64,000 nt of DNA from contig CM034599.1 in NCBI GenBank assembly GCA_020091685.1, forward strand, positions 25,853,922 to 25,917,921, read 5' to 3'. Positions 35,786-48,189 of this stretch are shown in pieces. Positions within the stretch are counted from its first letter, which is position 1. Each line of letters begins with the position of its first letter. The DNA comes from Lutjanus erythropterus (Eukaryota > Chordata > Actinopteri > Lutjaniformes > Lutjanidae). Position numbers and translations under genes: made by a program. The notes beneath the pieces were generated by a model. That model was not told the DNA's origin. It saw only the letters and a list, made by a program, of their open reading frames with translations, and ran no database searches.

Positions 35786-37389
35786 GGTTAACAAAACATA
35801 ATAAACAATGGACATTTTCTGACAACTCTCAGCGGGTCATTTTTAAATATTTATATTTGCAATGGTAAAAGAAGAGGCAGTGACAGTGAGCAGGTTCAAC
35901 AGGATTATCTGAATTAACTGTCTGCACAAATCTGCTCCTGAACTTCATGTCGGTTTCGATATGCTGTGGTCAGCTTGCTGCAAATTAGTTGCACCATGCA
36001 GTTGTACCTGAAGGACACACTTAATTAGTACAAATCAGTACAGATGCATGATTTTGTCCTCAGTACACACACAGAGATACACAAACACACACAGACGTCA
36101 AGGGTCTTTTTGTGCTCTTCAGGGAGTAATCACAAGATCGAGTTACATTGAATGACTCGAGCTGTTGTTGTTACTTTAACAAACTTAGCTGCATGTTCCC
36201 TGCACCTAAACCTTGACCTTAAGAACCTCAGACTGGCTTTCCAGGGAGTTTTTATAAAGAGCAATGAAACAGCCGTCTAACACAAAATGATTTGTCTATA
36301 CAAAATGATTCCAAAGTGTGCAATCTTGATGAAGTTTAGACAAATAAGCCGATCATGACACACAAGGAATGGAAGCTAACCACTGCTTTTCATTTAGCTG
36401 CACTATATTTTATCAGTGTGGTACCTGGGGACGCAAGCCGTGTTTCCACCTGAAGTACTAAGACCTTTAGTCCCAGAAACAACTTTTCAAAGAACAATAA
36501 GGTTTGTTCAGGCGATTGTTGTCTGTGTTACCTCTGTGGTCCATTTTTGCACACTCAAAAAGGCTCAATTAGGCCTTGACTTCTTCATCGGCCCGTCTGT
36601 CGTATGTTTTCATCTATAACTCTTTGCTGATGTGTTGAAGCACGAAGAACAAAAAACACACTGATTCATGGCTGCAGATTTTCTAAAATGGTGTCTTACA
36701 TAAAAAGAAACAAGTTCAGCGCTGAAAGCTCCACCTCCAAGGTACTTTTAGAAAGCATTACCCCCCCACGCCACACACACAGGGACTTTTTGGCTGTTAA
36801 AATAATCTACACATAACTTAATTTAGACCCTGGTCCTTGTGTTGTAAATGTATGTGTCACCTACATGGTTTTATTACACTGAATGCACAGTTTTTGAACA
36901 ACTCTGTAGTAATGCTGCAGCTGCAGGAATGTATAAGACCACCAAGATCGTTAAATGATGGAGAACGTGTGCATGCAAAAACACAGACACATCAATGATC
37001 CACAGCTGTTAAAAGTAATGTGACATTGCCAAAAACTCCCAGAAAAACACTGCTGCTGCTTCATCCACTGGTGTGCTACAATAAAAGAGTCTGTTAATGT
37101 AACGTTGTACTTTCCATATGAATTGACATCATGTGGAGTTAATAAGAGCGTTTGATTTGATATGAGAATGTGGAGAATTCTTCTAAAAAAAATTCAGATG
37201 ACACATTTACCACTCCGCCATGATGCATGCGTACATGTACATACGCACAACTAAAATGGATCTTGTGTTGCAAAATTTTTGCACAGACATGCGCCTCTAG
37301 TCAGTGGGAAATTGAATTTAATTTTTTTTTTTAACACAACTGGTCATATGTGTTGCATTACTTTAAAATGTGCACAGATACTGACATTG
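35786..37389. other. Non-coding block
   Basis: No exon or element end is supported. The string ACAAAATGATT occurs twice (36283 and 36300). The 36416-36619 frame has no recognisable product. Confidence 0.5.
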
Positions 37390-37720
37390 GGTAGCACCAG
37401 CAAAAATGAATTTAATCTAAGATAAGTTCTAATCAGAGTTCAGCAAAACTAGGTTTCAGATGAGTAAATGCAGATTTAAATGTAAGCAGAGCTCTGTTGC
37501 ACAATTAAATACTAATCTCTTAAATAGAGTTTAACCAATATGGAAATCCTTGCTTTCTAAAATTAAAATAAAGTAATAAGTGCTGTTGGGACTTAGTAAA
37601 CATAAAAGAGGCAGAAATCTGTATTCCTTAACAATAGGCATTATGTGCTTTGCTAGCTCGCTTAAAAAGTAAAAAATGTACTTTTTGGTAACTGGTTAAA
37701 AAGTTAACAAAATGTTACAT
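37390..37720 (+). repeat. Interspersed repeat Y, copy 1
   Basis: Shared in order with 53742-54314: GCACCA(G/A)CAAAAA, 'agttctaatcagagttcagcaaaactaggtt', GATGAGTAAATGCAGATTT, 'agagctctg', 'gttgggacttagtaaacat(a)aaagagg', and a GCTAGCT(C)GCTTAAAAA string. The copies are clearly diverged. No coding capacity or terminal repeat was found. Confidence 0.6.
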
Positions 37721-38525
37721 TGTTTGCTAGTTAGCCCAAAAGCTGATTAGCTTACTCATGATGGCTCAGCAGAGAATTATTTTGCTCAGTTTAACACAAA
37801 AAGTTAAACTAGTCCTCAAGTGTAAATTTAAAGTCTATATTAAGTCACATTTTAAACTGATATTGGTGCAACAAAATTTAATCCAGGCACACTGTAAGGT
37901 TTGTATAAAATTAAGATGCCTTTATTTTACATGGCAAAAAGAGTAAAAAAAAATTACCCTATTGACTCTATTGTCTTCAGAGGTTTGAATTTAATCTGTT
38001 TTAATTTTAAGATAGTTTAAAAGTTTGGAGATTTAGCCAGGTTTATAAATTAATCCTTGTGCTCTTGTCTGGGTGTATCCCAGACTGAGTGACTAAAAAT
38101 GGTGGTTTGTGATCAACCACGATTTCTGATATTTTTGATTTGGAGCATTTTTATAGTTTTTGATAAAGCAAAGTCAGACTGCTACATAAATTTTCAGCAT
38201 GATTTTCAATAAAACAATGGCCTCTTTTTGAAGCACGCTGTGCTAATCAACAGCTGCAGCGCTGCTCTGACTGTTATTCACAAGCACATGACTTTAAAAG
38301 CTGTCTCTCTGCCATTTGTTAAACAGACGTGCAATTGATGTTCAGATCAGATGCTTTCTGCTATCATTTGTTTTTCATCAGGATTCTTTGCTCCCATTTG
38401 AAGTATTTTTCACCCTCTTAGCATTGTGAGTCAGTCAGAGTTTGCCTAAACAAATGATCCATTAATATTAGCATTGTTAATTTATATACCCCCAGTCAAA
38501 AGCTATTGTCTTTTTTGAGTCTCGT
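37721..38525. other. Non-coding block
   Basis: AT-rich, no exon or element end recognised. It may include the remainder of repeat Y. Confidence 0.45.
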
Positions 38526-39310
38526 TTGTTCTGAAAGCCTAAAGATGGTTCCATTCATCCAAATAACCATTTCTGAAAGAAAGAGTTCTTCAAGGATTGT
38601 TGAAATCCTTTCAAAAATCTCATCATGGGATCTTTGTACCATAATGTAAAAGAGTAGAACTCCCTTGGTGGGCTCTAGATAAAATCTTAAGCTAATAATA
38701 ATAGAATTAATTTCTCTTTAGCTTAAGTATTCTCTGTAGAATCCCCTGAGTGTGTTTTAGAACTCTTTAGAACCTCCTGGAATATGAAATGGTTCTTTGT
38801 AAAATAATCTTTTGTGTGTGTTTTAGATAAAACTCTTGGAATGTAAGATGGTTCTTGGTAGAATCTCCTGAGTGGGTCATAGAAAAAGCCGTTGTAAAAA
38901 TGGTTCTCAGTTAAACACCCTGAGTTCGTTCTAGATAAAACCATTGGAATATAAAAAGGTTCTCGGTAGAACTCCTCGTGTAGGTTCTAGTTAAAACCCT
39001 TGCTATATAAAAAAAATCTCAGTAGTACTGCCTGGATGAGTTCTTGTTAGCACCTGTAGAAGGTGGAAATGTGTACTGGGTAGAGCGCCCAGAGAGGGTT
39101 CTGTGTGGAACCATTACATCACAGAAGGGTTCTCTATAGAACCTCATGTTGGGGGTTCTTGGTGAAACCTTTCACAGATGATTATAGGCATAACGCTTTA
39201 TGTTAGGTTCTTAGTACAATTCTTTTTTTCAGGTTTTTCCAGGAACCTAAAAGGGTTCTTCCAAAGATGACAACCTGAAGAACACTCTGTGGTTCTTGTG
39301 TAGCACTTTT
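38526..39310. repeat. Degenerate tandem array of GGTTCT-containing units
   Basis: Units of roughly 50-60 bp recur, each with a (T)GGTTCT(C/T)(G/A)GTAGAA-type start, a 'gtgggttctagataaaa' middle and a 'ccttggaatataaaa' end. Clear unit starts are near 38789, 38849, 38900, 38959 and 39125, with looser ones on both sides. GGTTCT and AGAACC are reverse complements, so the array is rich in small hairpins. The minus-strand frame 38723-38944 merely reads through the repeats. Similar GGTTCT/AGAACC elements occur in other fish, from memory. Confidence 0.75.
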
Positions 39311-39430
39311 ATATCTATGAGTGTAGTATACATGCACATCTGCAGAGGCAGTGCAGACACATCATCACGCTGCTGATCGCACAGCCAGAAGAGGTAAAGA
39401 CGATCAGTGTGCAGCTTCCATGTGCAACAA

Positions 39431-39431
<1 letters not shown>

Positions 39432-39476
<45 letters not shown>
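39432..39476. repeat. (CA)n microsatellite
   Basis: About 22 uninterrupted CA units just right of the tandem array. Confidence 0.95.
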
Positions 39477-39479
<3 letters not shown>

Positions 39480-40053
39480 TAGAGGCATGTTTCTACGTGT
39501 CAGAGCCGTTAGCTTAGAGTGCAGAGGTCACCCTGAGGGGTCAGAGTATCAGTCTTATTTCAACTACAGAAAAGATCCTCTGTTACACACTGAATGGACA
39601 CTGTGAAATAGTGTCTTCCAACAGAGAGAGAAGGAGAAACAGAAGAAGAGAAACATGAAGAAACGTTGGTATGGGTGAAGGGTTGAAGGGTTGGAGGGGG
39701 TGGGCGAGAGAGGAAATGAGCATTCATGTTGTCAGATAGAAGGATGATAGAGATCTTAATGATGTGTTAGGGTAACAGAGTGTGTAATGTATTGTGTGTG
39801 TGTGTGTTTTCTAGTTTTCTGTCCACATGCAATCATGTACATACATGTATGTATGCAGCATGGTGTGTGTGAGTGTATACATGAATGAATGCATGTTTTG
39901 TGGGTTAGGTATGTCTGTTTCTCGTACTACATAAAGGGGTCCATGGTGGTCATACGAGAACCTGCAGTGAACTTAAGGATCCCCGGATAGTGGGTGCTCT
40001 ATATTTGGGAGCTGGACCGAGGCTACTGACCCTAACACTGACCCCACACCTGC

Positions 40054-40056
<3 letters not shown>
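39477..40056. other. Non-coding block
   Basis: It is purine-rich (GA/AG) around 39620-39725 and has a short TG tract at 39794-39808. No gene is supported. Confidence 0.5.

Positions 40057-40104
<48 letters not shown>
40057..40104. repeat. (TG)n microsatellite
   Basis: About 24 uninterrupted units. Confidence 0.95.
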
Positions 40105-40105
<1 letters not shown>

Positions 40106-40499
40106 TGTGGACATGGTAGGGGTTGGATATTGTGGAGACTATACGCACTAATTTATCACAACAAACACTGCTAAATGTACAAATTCTCTTGGTTGAGTAA
40201 TACTGCAGTTATTATTTTCTTTTCTTTTTGAGCAAGTTCCAAACTCCATATAAGACAGAACAATGGTATATGAGAAATTTAAAACTGGGAATTTTAAAGA
40301 TGAAAATTGATGAAAAACATTAATTTTCTAGGCATTTGATCTTTCTATATATTTGATTTGCTACAAATACTGTAAATGCTACTTGACTGTTAAATTAGTG
40401 CATTTCAGTCAGGTTTTATTCATTCTGTGAATTTATTCTGTATATTTAAATGCTTTGTATTCATTTATAAATTTTAGTAAAATTTTACCTGTTAGCAGT

Positions 40500-40650
40500 T
40501 AACGTCAAGGGTGCCCTTGACCAACACACTAGCTCAGAACTAGGGTTGGTCCCTGGGTGTTGCACAGTGGCTACCCCCTGTGTCTAATACTTGGATGGCT
40601 TAAGTTTAGCAGAAGAAGAAGAAGTTTCCCTGTGGAGATCAATAAAGGAT
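40500..40650 (+). repeat. Retroposon 3' tail fragment (L2/SINE-like)
   Basis: 'Ggtgttgcacagtggctaccccc', GGCTTAAGTTTAGCAGAAG and GTTTCCCTGTGGAGATCAAT followed by AAAGG occur in order. This resembles the 3' tail of fish L2/Maui-type LINEs and their SINE passengers, which end in a 'ttcccctgtgggatcaataaag' string. No coding sequence remains. The family is assigned from memory. Confidence 0.45.
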
Positions 40651-43297
40651 GATATAACTGACTTGACACTCAGTGAACACAAAGTTAATTAACAATGTAA
40701 AAAAGAAACACATTTCTTCTCATACCTATCAAAACCAAATATTATTTAAAGTAAAAACCAAACCTGCAACTTTATTGAAACTAAATCCGACATATTGGAC
40801 TTGTGTTGAATCCTGTTCTGTTAACTGTCAAGAGCTGTTGAATGAAAAGCTTTATTAGTGTACAGTGGGAGACATGTAGACCCACAGTTCAATATGTTTA
40901 TTATATCACTCATTTGTTCATTTACTTTTGAAGTTGCCTCCATTTCTGAAGCGTCTGCAGAAGGGCATTAGAGTGTAGTATGTGTTTCCTTCTCAGTAGT
41001 TTTTGTGTGTGTGTGTCAGCGTGGCCAGTCGCTGTCAGCAAATGCGTGACCAGTCTCTCAGTTCTCGTTCCGTATTTAGGTCTCAGGGTTCAGGGGTCAG
41101 CGGGGTCGAGAGGCGGTATGAATGACTGCCTGTTATCAGGTGGCAAACAAAAGAATGTGTCTGTGTGAGTGTGTATGTGTGTGTGGAAGAGAGAGAAACA
41201 GGAAGCAAAGAATGACTGAATGACAGAAGGAAAGAGACAGAGTCAGAGAGCTTGTGATGGATGGAAATGTAAAGACAAACAGGAGATGGAAACATACAGG
41301 CCGGCAAAATGAAAAACAAATTGCCACTCTATAATGTGATGACATGCTGACTGTGTGTCAGAATTAACTTCACATCTGACCAATCACAATTTCTCTTGCC
41401 TTGTACCACACCTTTTTTCTATCTTATTTTAAACTTTTTTCTTATTTCAGTCAGCTTAACAGCTCCCCAGATGTTCAGCACATTGACTAAAAACACTAAT
41501 GTCTGGCGCAAAAGGTATTTCAAAATGATTAACTTTGTTCTAGACAGCGAGGATGTGCATGCAGATGGGTCTGCTCTATTCCCTTTCAACTCTAATAATG
41601 CAAGTGAAATCCCTTTCTCATATTTAACCATGACTAAAACCTTCCTGAATGCTAATGAAATCGTTTTGCTTGAGGAGCTTTAACACGATGTGCAGCTTCA
41701 CTTTTAGGAAAAACTTAACCCTAATTTCAACTTTACCTTTTAATCAATGTTTTTACACAACTTGCCTCCTTCTTGGGTAATTGTTACTGTTTCACTAGTG
41801 TAAAATCTTGGTGCAATAATTGTTGTCTAGATATAATACGAGCAAAATTACAGCAGTGCAGCTTATGATTTTTCCACCTGCAGATGACTAAGTTTCTGTT
41901 TATTCATAACTAACGTAATTTTCTTAAGTCAGTCTTGTTTCTATATAATTGAAGGACAGTTTAATTACTTGTTATTCCCAGCAGCCCTCAGTTCTCCTTC
42001 CAAAACTCTGGTAATTCCTATAATAAGGCTGCTGTGGATTATAAAAAGGTGCCGCTTCTCAACCTTGTTAATTAGTCTCTTGTCCTTCCTGTTCCAAAGG
42101 ACTTGAGCTTCGATTTTGACCAGATAAAATAAGCTGGAAGGGAAACAAGTGTGCGAAATTTTGCTAAAACAGACCCAGGGCTAGTGTCGCTCAGCCTGTT
42201 TGCTGATCTGCATGAAGCAGATTAGGACATCCTCATTAAAAACCCCCAAAGCAATCAGCTGTTTGGTTGCTCACTCATTCCCATCGCTGCCCGGCAGGAA
42301 GCAGTGTTTCGCCCTCCATCCACTCAAGTTCGCTCACAGAGATTTCAGTTAGGAAGGTCCACTATCACAATAAAGTAGTCCATTATGCATGCCCTGGGGC
42401 TGGGGTATATTCGCTTTGATTTACATCCCGTCTGTGTCAAACACGTGGCCCTATAGAGGTGCGCGGGCTCGTGCTGGCGCACACTTCGCACGGCCTATGC
42501 AACGGTTCTGTTAGTGACTCACGACCCTCCAGTGATTCAGCAAAATAATCACATCATTTTTTTGTTTTTTTTCTAAAGAAATGTGCTTCTCATTTTTTGC
42601 ACTACTTTTTATATCTACATGTCAACATTAAGTAATGGCAGCAAACTACAGTAGGCTCTATAAGAGATAGTAAAACAAAGTAGTACTAAAATTGTACAGA
42701 TATTTCAACGTTGTGATGCAAACCTCTTTAAATGGGAGTTCTGGGCTTTCTGGGTATTTCTTTTGGCCGCATCCTGTTCAAATTTTAGATTTTAAATCAT
42801 TAGTCTTTGTTTGGTCTTTATTTATCTTCATCCATTCTTTCATTTTTTCTGTTATCCTCTCTCTTTTCTCTTATTCATCTCTCTCTTCTACTAACCCCTC
42901 ACCTCCCTCCTGTCGTCTGTTTTTCTCCCTCATTTCATGACTCCCCCCTTTCTTTTCCCTGCTAATTGCCACCTCGTTGTAGCATCCCGGGAGCCGGGAG
43001 CTCATTAATTGCTGAAGAGGAGACAGGTGGCGCCACTATGTTGTGATGCTTCTTGTTAGTTGTGTCAGCGTATTGTGTTCATGTTGTGTTTGCGTGTGCA
43101 CGTTTGTTTGCATGAGTTTTTCCTTGTTTGTGAGTGCATTTATGTCTTTATATGCTCGTGGATGTGTAGACAATATATGCATGTGGCTGCGTGTGCGTGA
43201 GTGTGTGTGTGTGTCCGTGTTTAAATGTGTGTGCATGGTGCCCCTGCTTGTTAGCGGCATAGAGCCCCTTCTCACTGTAATCTCTTTGTTTATGCAG
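40651..43297. other. Non-coding block; possible conserved DNA at 41985-42330
   Basis: No exon is firmly supported. The segment 41449-41513, between TTCTTATTTCAG and AAAAG/GTATTT, could be a 65-nt exon but its peptide is unrecognised. The stretch 41985-42330 has even composition, several TAAT/ATTA cores and no repeat signature. 42980-43035, with a CTCATTAATTGCTG core, is similar. Conservation cannot be tested here. Pyrimidine-rich sequence occupies 42830-42960. Confidence 0.35.
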
Positions 43298-43535
43298 TGC
43301 GAAAAGGGCCTGGCGGGGGCATGAACTCCCCACGCTCTTATCCCACTGCGCCACTCACCCCGAGTAGACCCTCATGCCCCCCCGCCACCCTTCCGACACC
43401 CCGCTTTGCTCCCATCACCTCCCCCATCGGACTCAGCTCCTGCCCAGCTCTGTCCTCCCTCCCTGTGTCCTGTTGTCCCTCCTTCCTGTCCGCCTCTGTT
43501 AGCATCAGAAACTTAAGCTGTACATTGTGCAAGAG
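43298..43535 (+). other. Candidate exon: GC-rich open frame for a Pro/Ser-rich peptide
   Basis: An acceptor (TCTCTTTGTTTATGCAG, AG at 43296-43297) is followed by a strikingly GC-rich stretch in an AT-rich setting. The frame entering with phase 1 stays open to 43566 and reads RKGPGGGMNSPRSYP, then a P/S/T-rich run including RFAPITSPIGL. A modest donor AGAG/GTCAGC lies at 43536. Low-complexity P/S/T composition is common in transcription regulators but also arises from pyrimidine-rich DNA. The frame fits phase from the candidate exon at 26380-26450. I do not recognise the product, and no CpG or promoter evidence supports transcription. Confidence 0.28.
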
Positions 43536-43590
43536 GTCAGCAAAGATGCACCTGACTATACTCTAGAACACCATGTTCCTATGTTGGCAA

Positions 43591-43665
43591 GTTACTAGAA
43601 AACTGTAATCAATTACTTATTACTCATTGAAAAGTGGTCACATTACTTAACAAATTACAAATTAC
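43591..43665. repeat. 'gtaatcaattactt' repeat fragment
   Basis: AACTGTAATCAATTACTTAT, 'tactcattgaaaagtggtcacattac' and 'caaattacaaattac' match the recurrent teleost motif in which TAATCAATTACTT alternates with AAAAGTAATTAGATTAC. It is probably the end of an old DNA transposon. Confidence 0.45.
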
Positions 43666-46559
43666 AGCTAGGCAGCATCCACTATCTGTGTTTTCAAAGT
43701 CCTTGTAGCTACTGGAAACAACAACAATTTCCGAGCTAGCACACTGAAATTAGCAAATTCACACCTGGAACCTAGTCAGTATGAATATAAATAAGCTAAC
43801 AGCTTATACTGATACCTTTTCTTTTGCAGGAATTTAGTCATTGGAGGATTCGCCTCCATGTGCAAAAGTTTCACCAAAACCAACACTACTTTATAGGGGC
43901 ATCATCGCTGCATCCTAGACTTTGCGCCACCAAAGACAATTGTGATTGCTTTGAATAAATACAAATAAGTATACAATTCATTTACAATACAAATTAGTTT
44001 TTTCCCCCTGTGTGAAGAGGGGTCTGGACATGCCCAACTGCATTTATAGTATAGCTGTAGCCATTGCTAATGTTGTGTCTGTGTTGTATTTCTTTTTTTT
44101 TTTTTTTTTTTGGTGGAAGCTATCTCAACTCACCTCTTGCGCCTGTGCCAAGCTAGCATGTATCAGTCAAGAACCAAACTGATTTAACTCATGGTCATTT
44201 TCCTAGGTCAGAGTCCTACCCTTGATGTGGCACACCACTCAAAATTACCATCGAGTGCTGCGCTCAAATGTAAAATTATTTCAACTTGCCCCTGACTTTT
44301 GCAACCAATGAGATAACAGCTGTATGTGACGATGTAGCCACATGCAACAAACAGGGAGGTATAGAATTAAGTGTTTCTTAAGTCTAACACAACATTAAAA
44401 ACATACTATAATCTTGGCAGGAACAGTACCGTGTGCTGAAATGTCAGCAGTCAGATCGGGCAACCAGATTTATGAATATGCATATGAACATGAATATGTT
44501 TATGAACTGCACTTTCCCTCTGCAAATCTGTGCCTTACCTTGTGGCGAGCCAAGAGCAGATTTCTCAGGATTTGAAGGCAGATTAATGGAGAAATACTGG
44601 CACTAGTAACTGTGATTATTGAATTTCAAATTCATTTGAAAAAGCAATCGCTTTACTGTAACACAACCAACACTGGTTACCAAAGTGCATTAATTCTCCC
44701 ATCGTGAAAGACAGAGGTGGTCACAGGCTCGCTTCATGTTCAGAGATCAGTGCAACCAGAAATTACATTAAATTAAATAAATTTGAATCTGTCATGCTCA
44801 TTTTAGAATTGAGTGAATGAATAAAACTTAATAAAAACTAAACCACAAAAGAAAAGTGATTGGTGGTTTGAAATTGAGGGTTTATAATTGGATTTTGTTT
44901 GTAGAAATTGTTTTATCATCATTGTTATTTATTTAGATTCATTATACTGACATCAGTAACTAACATTGTTACTGCATTGCTCTTGTTACCCTTTTCTCTC
45001 TCTTGCCTTTTTTTCTTTTCTCTTCCTGTCTTTGCTCCAGAGTGCCTGTTTTAATCAAATCACACACTTCTTCTCTCCCTCCGTTCTGGCCCTCACCCCT
45101 AACCTCTCTCACATAGCTCTGCTTTCAAGTCTTCTGTAAAACGCCGTTTTCATTCCCTGGCAGAAAGTATCTGATTGTTTGGTAAAGTCTATGAGAAAGA
45201 ACAATTACAAAGCACCAGTGTTTTGCCTAACAGATGGTATTATCGCTTGGTCAAACGGTGGCCTTTTGGCAGGTCTAGAGGAGATGGTGTTGTGGGCGAT
45301 GATGCGTGAATAAGAGGGTGTGTGTGCATTCATGTTTGTGTGTCTGGCTTGGTGTACGTGTCTTTGTATCCGTGTGTGTCCATGTGTTCATGCAGGTGTG
45401 GGGGTTACCGGGGGTTTGTAGGTCAGCCTCATGCCCCTGGTGTCACCTTGCTCTGTTTGGCCCTAAACAGCCACCATAACAGGGCCTCTTCTCTTCTTTC
45501 TGTCTTTCCTCTCTAATCCTCTGTCCTCTTCTATCTGTCCACAGATAATTTGATTAATGCGTTCAATTCAGTTGGTTATCTCTCTGATAATCAGTCGGCA
45601 TATGTTTGCAAATAATTTGCTGGTGCTTCAGATCTGTTAAACCCTGCACAGTCAGTTTATTAAATATTTTTATATGCTCAGAACTTGGGTGTTTTACTTT
45701 TGAAGCCATAAAAAGCTCAAGTGATGATATTTCTAAATCTCCAAAACACACAACACTCAGCAGGCGTATGTAGGAATTATAAATCAGTTGAAAGAGGCAT
45801 TATGTTTGGCAGGTGTGAGTGTGTGTGAGACAGAGAAAGAGCCGGAGAAAGTGGCAGTGAATAGGAGCAGCAATCGAGACAGAAAGGTTTTATTAGGCTA
45901 CGCTATTCTTGGCCGTAGGAACAGTTGTCATTGGCCATAGGAACATGTGTAGCTCTTTTATTAGCGTAAGCTCCCGCTTTAGGTGGTCCTCCCCACCTAT
46001 TCTGGGCAAAACAGAGTTAAATGGTTAATTAGAATTAGCAGAACCTCATGCTTGTAAATCAGTGTCATATGGCATCATGTGAAGTGTTGCACCAGATATA
46101 ACAGAAGTGAGATAAACTCAAACACCTTAAGTGATTTAGGTTATTAGCTCCACTTCTTAACGCACAGTCATTCCGCTATATGGTAGATAATGTGTAGCTG
46201 CTAGATGACTGTGTTTGAAAGGCTGTTGCCCCAAACTGTCCCAGTGACAGCTCAACAGAAACAACGCTGCTGCAGTTATTTCACCTCATGACAGGCATGT
46301 GCCTCCTCTGCAGCCGATTGAACTCCTGTTGAACTTTTTGATTCTGCTCTTAAGTGTCCTCGTTTACCACTTCCTGTTGTTTGATAGCAGTTCACAGAGT
46401 GTTTGATCCACATTTCAAACCCCACGTTTTCAATATAGATTGATAGTTGTAAACGGTATAACGTGTCTGTGCTAATGACACCATTTTAAGAGGTTTAAGG
46501 CATGCAGGATTTCACTTGAAAACAATTTATACAAAAATAACACTCGTGACGCACCAGAA
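43666..46559. other. Non-coding block with T19 run and strong pyrimidine tracts
   Basis: A run of 19 T lies at 44093-44111. Two long pyrimidine tracts end in CAG: TTTGCTCCAG (AG at about 45041-45042) and CTATCTGTCCACAG (AG at 45543-45544). The second precedes a 23-codon open segment (NLINAFNSVGYLSDNQSAYV, then CK and stop), so it could be a 3' terminal exon. Neither has a partner donor I trust. No gene is supported. Confidence 0.3.
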
Positions 46560-46660
46560 GTGTGCGGGGGTGTGTGTTATCTGCACAAACCTTGCCCTCT
46601 GCCTATATTTTCTTAATTTCTCATTTTGCTGTGCTTAGGACATTTCTGGGTGTAAACTAC
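46560..46660. repeat. Repeat Z fragment (right part)
   Basis: 'Gtgtgtgttatctgcacaaaccttgccctctgcctatatttt' (interrupted) and TTTTGCTGTGCTTAGGACAT align with 7146-7230 of repeat Z copy 1. Confidence 0.55.
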
Positions 46661-47831
46661 AACTGGATGGCAGAGGCATATAACTGCATACTCAAAGTGC
46701 ATTGTCAATAAGATGTAATGTTAGTCCTCATTTCCTAGGCAGTTTTCCTTAATTAAAATGTGCTAGTAAAAGTAAAACAAATACAAAAACAAGCAGGAGC
46801 AGTTAAGATTGATGGATTTGCAAGATGCAGTATAGGGTTTCCCATTCAAAAAAGCACTGAGATTCACCTTAGAGATTTTGTTAAGAGTCCGATCAGCAGA
46901 TATAGATATTGTGCCTGACATACAACCAGATAAACACAGTTCCCTTAAGTTACAGCAACCTCTAGTCGGAGCTGCTTCAGATATTTTGTATGACAGATGG
47001 AAACACAGGCGGGGGCCAATCATTGCGGGGGGGGGGGGTGACAAAATAAAATGTTGGTGGGTGGCTGCAGATCGTGATCCTCAGTTATTTGGTAAGCTGT
47101 CACAGATTTATGAATCAGAAAAGTAGGCAGGCAGGCAGGGATCCCACAGAGCCAGTGGGACATCTCTGCTTCTCTCCCTTTCAGCTCCCACTCAGGAAGG
47201 AGCTGCCACGCAACTCCTCTGTCTTCTGGTGACGTCCCTGTTACCTTAACAGGACATTTTTAACATTCCTCCCTTTTGGCCGATCACTTCCGTCTTTAAC
47301 AATCTTAACCCCTGTTCTTCAGAAGGGGCCAAAATGATTTGGCTTCTTCCAGACTCAGAAAGAGTGTTGTGTGTGTGTGTGGAGTCACTTTCTGTTGATG
47401 TGATATGCCACCTCATAATTCTTTTCATGACATGACAAATACTCAAAGTAAATTCGAGCCTTTAATTTGTGGTTTTATTTTTTTCCTCTATGTGGCTTAG
47501 AGCAAAGTAATAGGACACCGATCCCACTGAAATCCTATAGAGAACACCAAATTTGGCTCGAGGGGCAACTCATCATTCATTTTGGATATACAGTAAAGCA
47601 ATTAAGAATAATTGAAATATTTATGATATCATGATTACAGAGGTGGATTTCTGTCATTCATTCTCAGTTTTGTTGTACCTCTCCCCAACCACACCTATCC
47701 CTGTCAGTGATTTTATGGGGGTTGTAAAGTGATACAGTGAGTGGTTTCACAATGACAATAACAAGCTGTAAAAGCCGTTCCCAGTCTATCATTAGGCCTT
47801 CATTAAGTTTAAATGGTTCGACACCTACCCC
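46661..47831. other. Non-coding block with G12 run
   Basis: Twelve G lie at 47027-47038, and a (GGCA)n short tandem at about 47126-47140. No gene is supported. Confidence 0.5.
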
Positions 47832-47839
47832 TGTGTCTG

Positions 47840-47881
<42 letters not shown>
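47832..47881. repeat. (TG)n microsatellite
   Basis: About 25 units with one C substitution near 47846. Confidence 0.95.
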
Positions 47882-48189
47882 GTATTAGTCTCAGTAACTT
47901 CAAATGATAGCTCATGTTTCATTGGTTTTTCACGTTTTCTCTGTATTACACTTCTTTAACAAGGTGATGTATGTCTATATGTGACTGTATGTGTATATGT
48001 GTATGTTTATAAGCCATAGGGAAAGAAAGAAACAAAAAATGACTGAAGGAAAAGGGAAATAAAAGAAAGATGTATCTTTTTTTGTTATTTTTATAGCAGT
48101 GTGTTTAGGTTATTAGATTTTAGGAGGCCTTGAAAGCCATTTTCATGTGTCCGAGCGCACAGGGAACTTTAATTATTCAAACAGGAACA

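Noticed and set aside
41449..41513. 65-nt segment between TTCTTATTTCAG and AAAAG/GTATTT as an exon
   Set aside because: The donor is mediocre, the peptide is unrecognised and no partner exon is seen.
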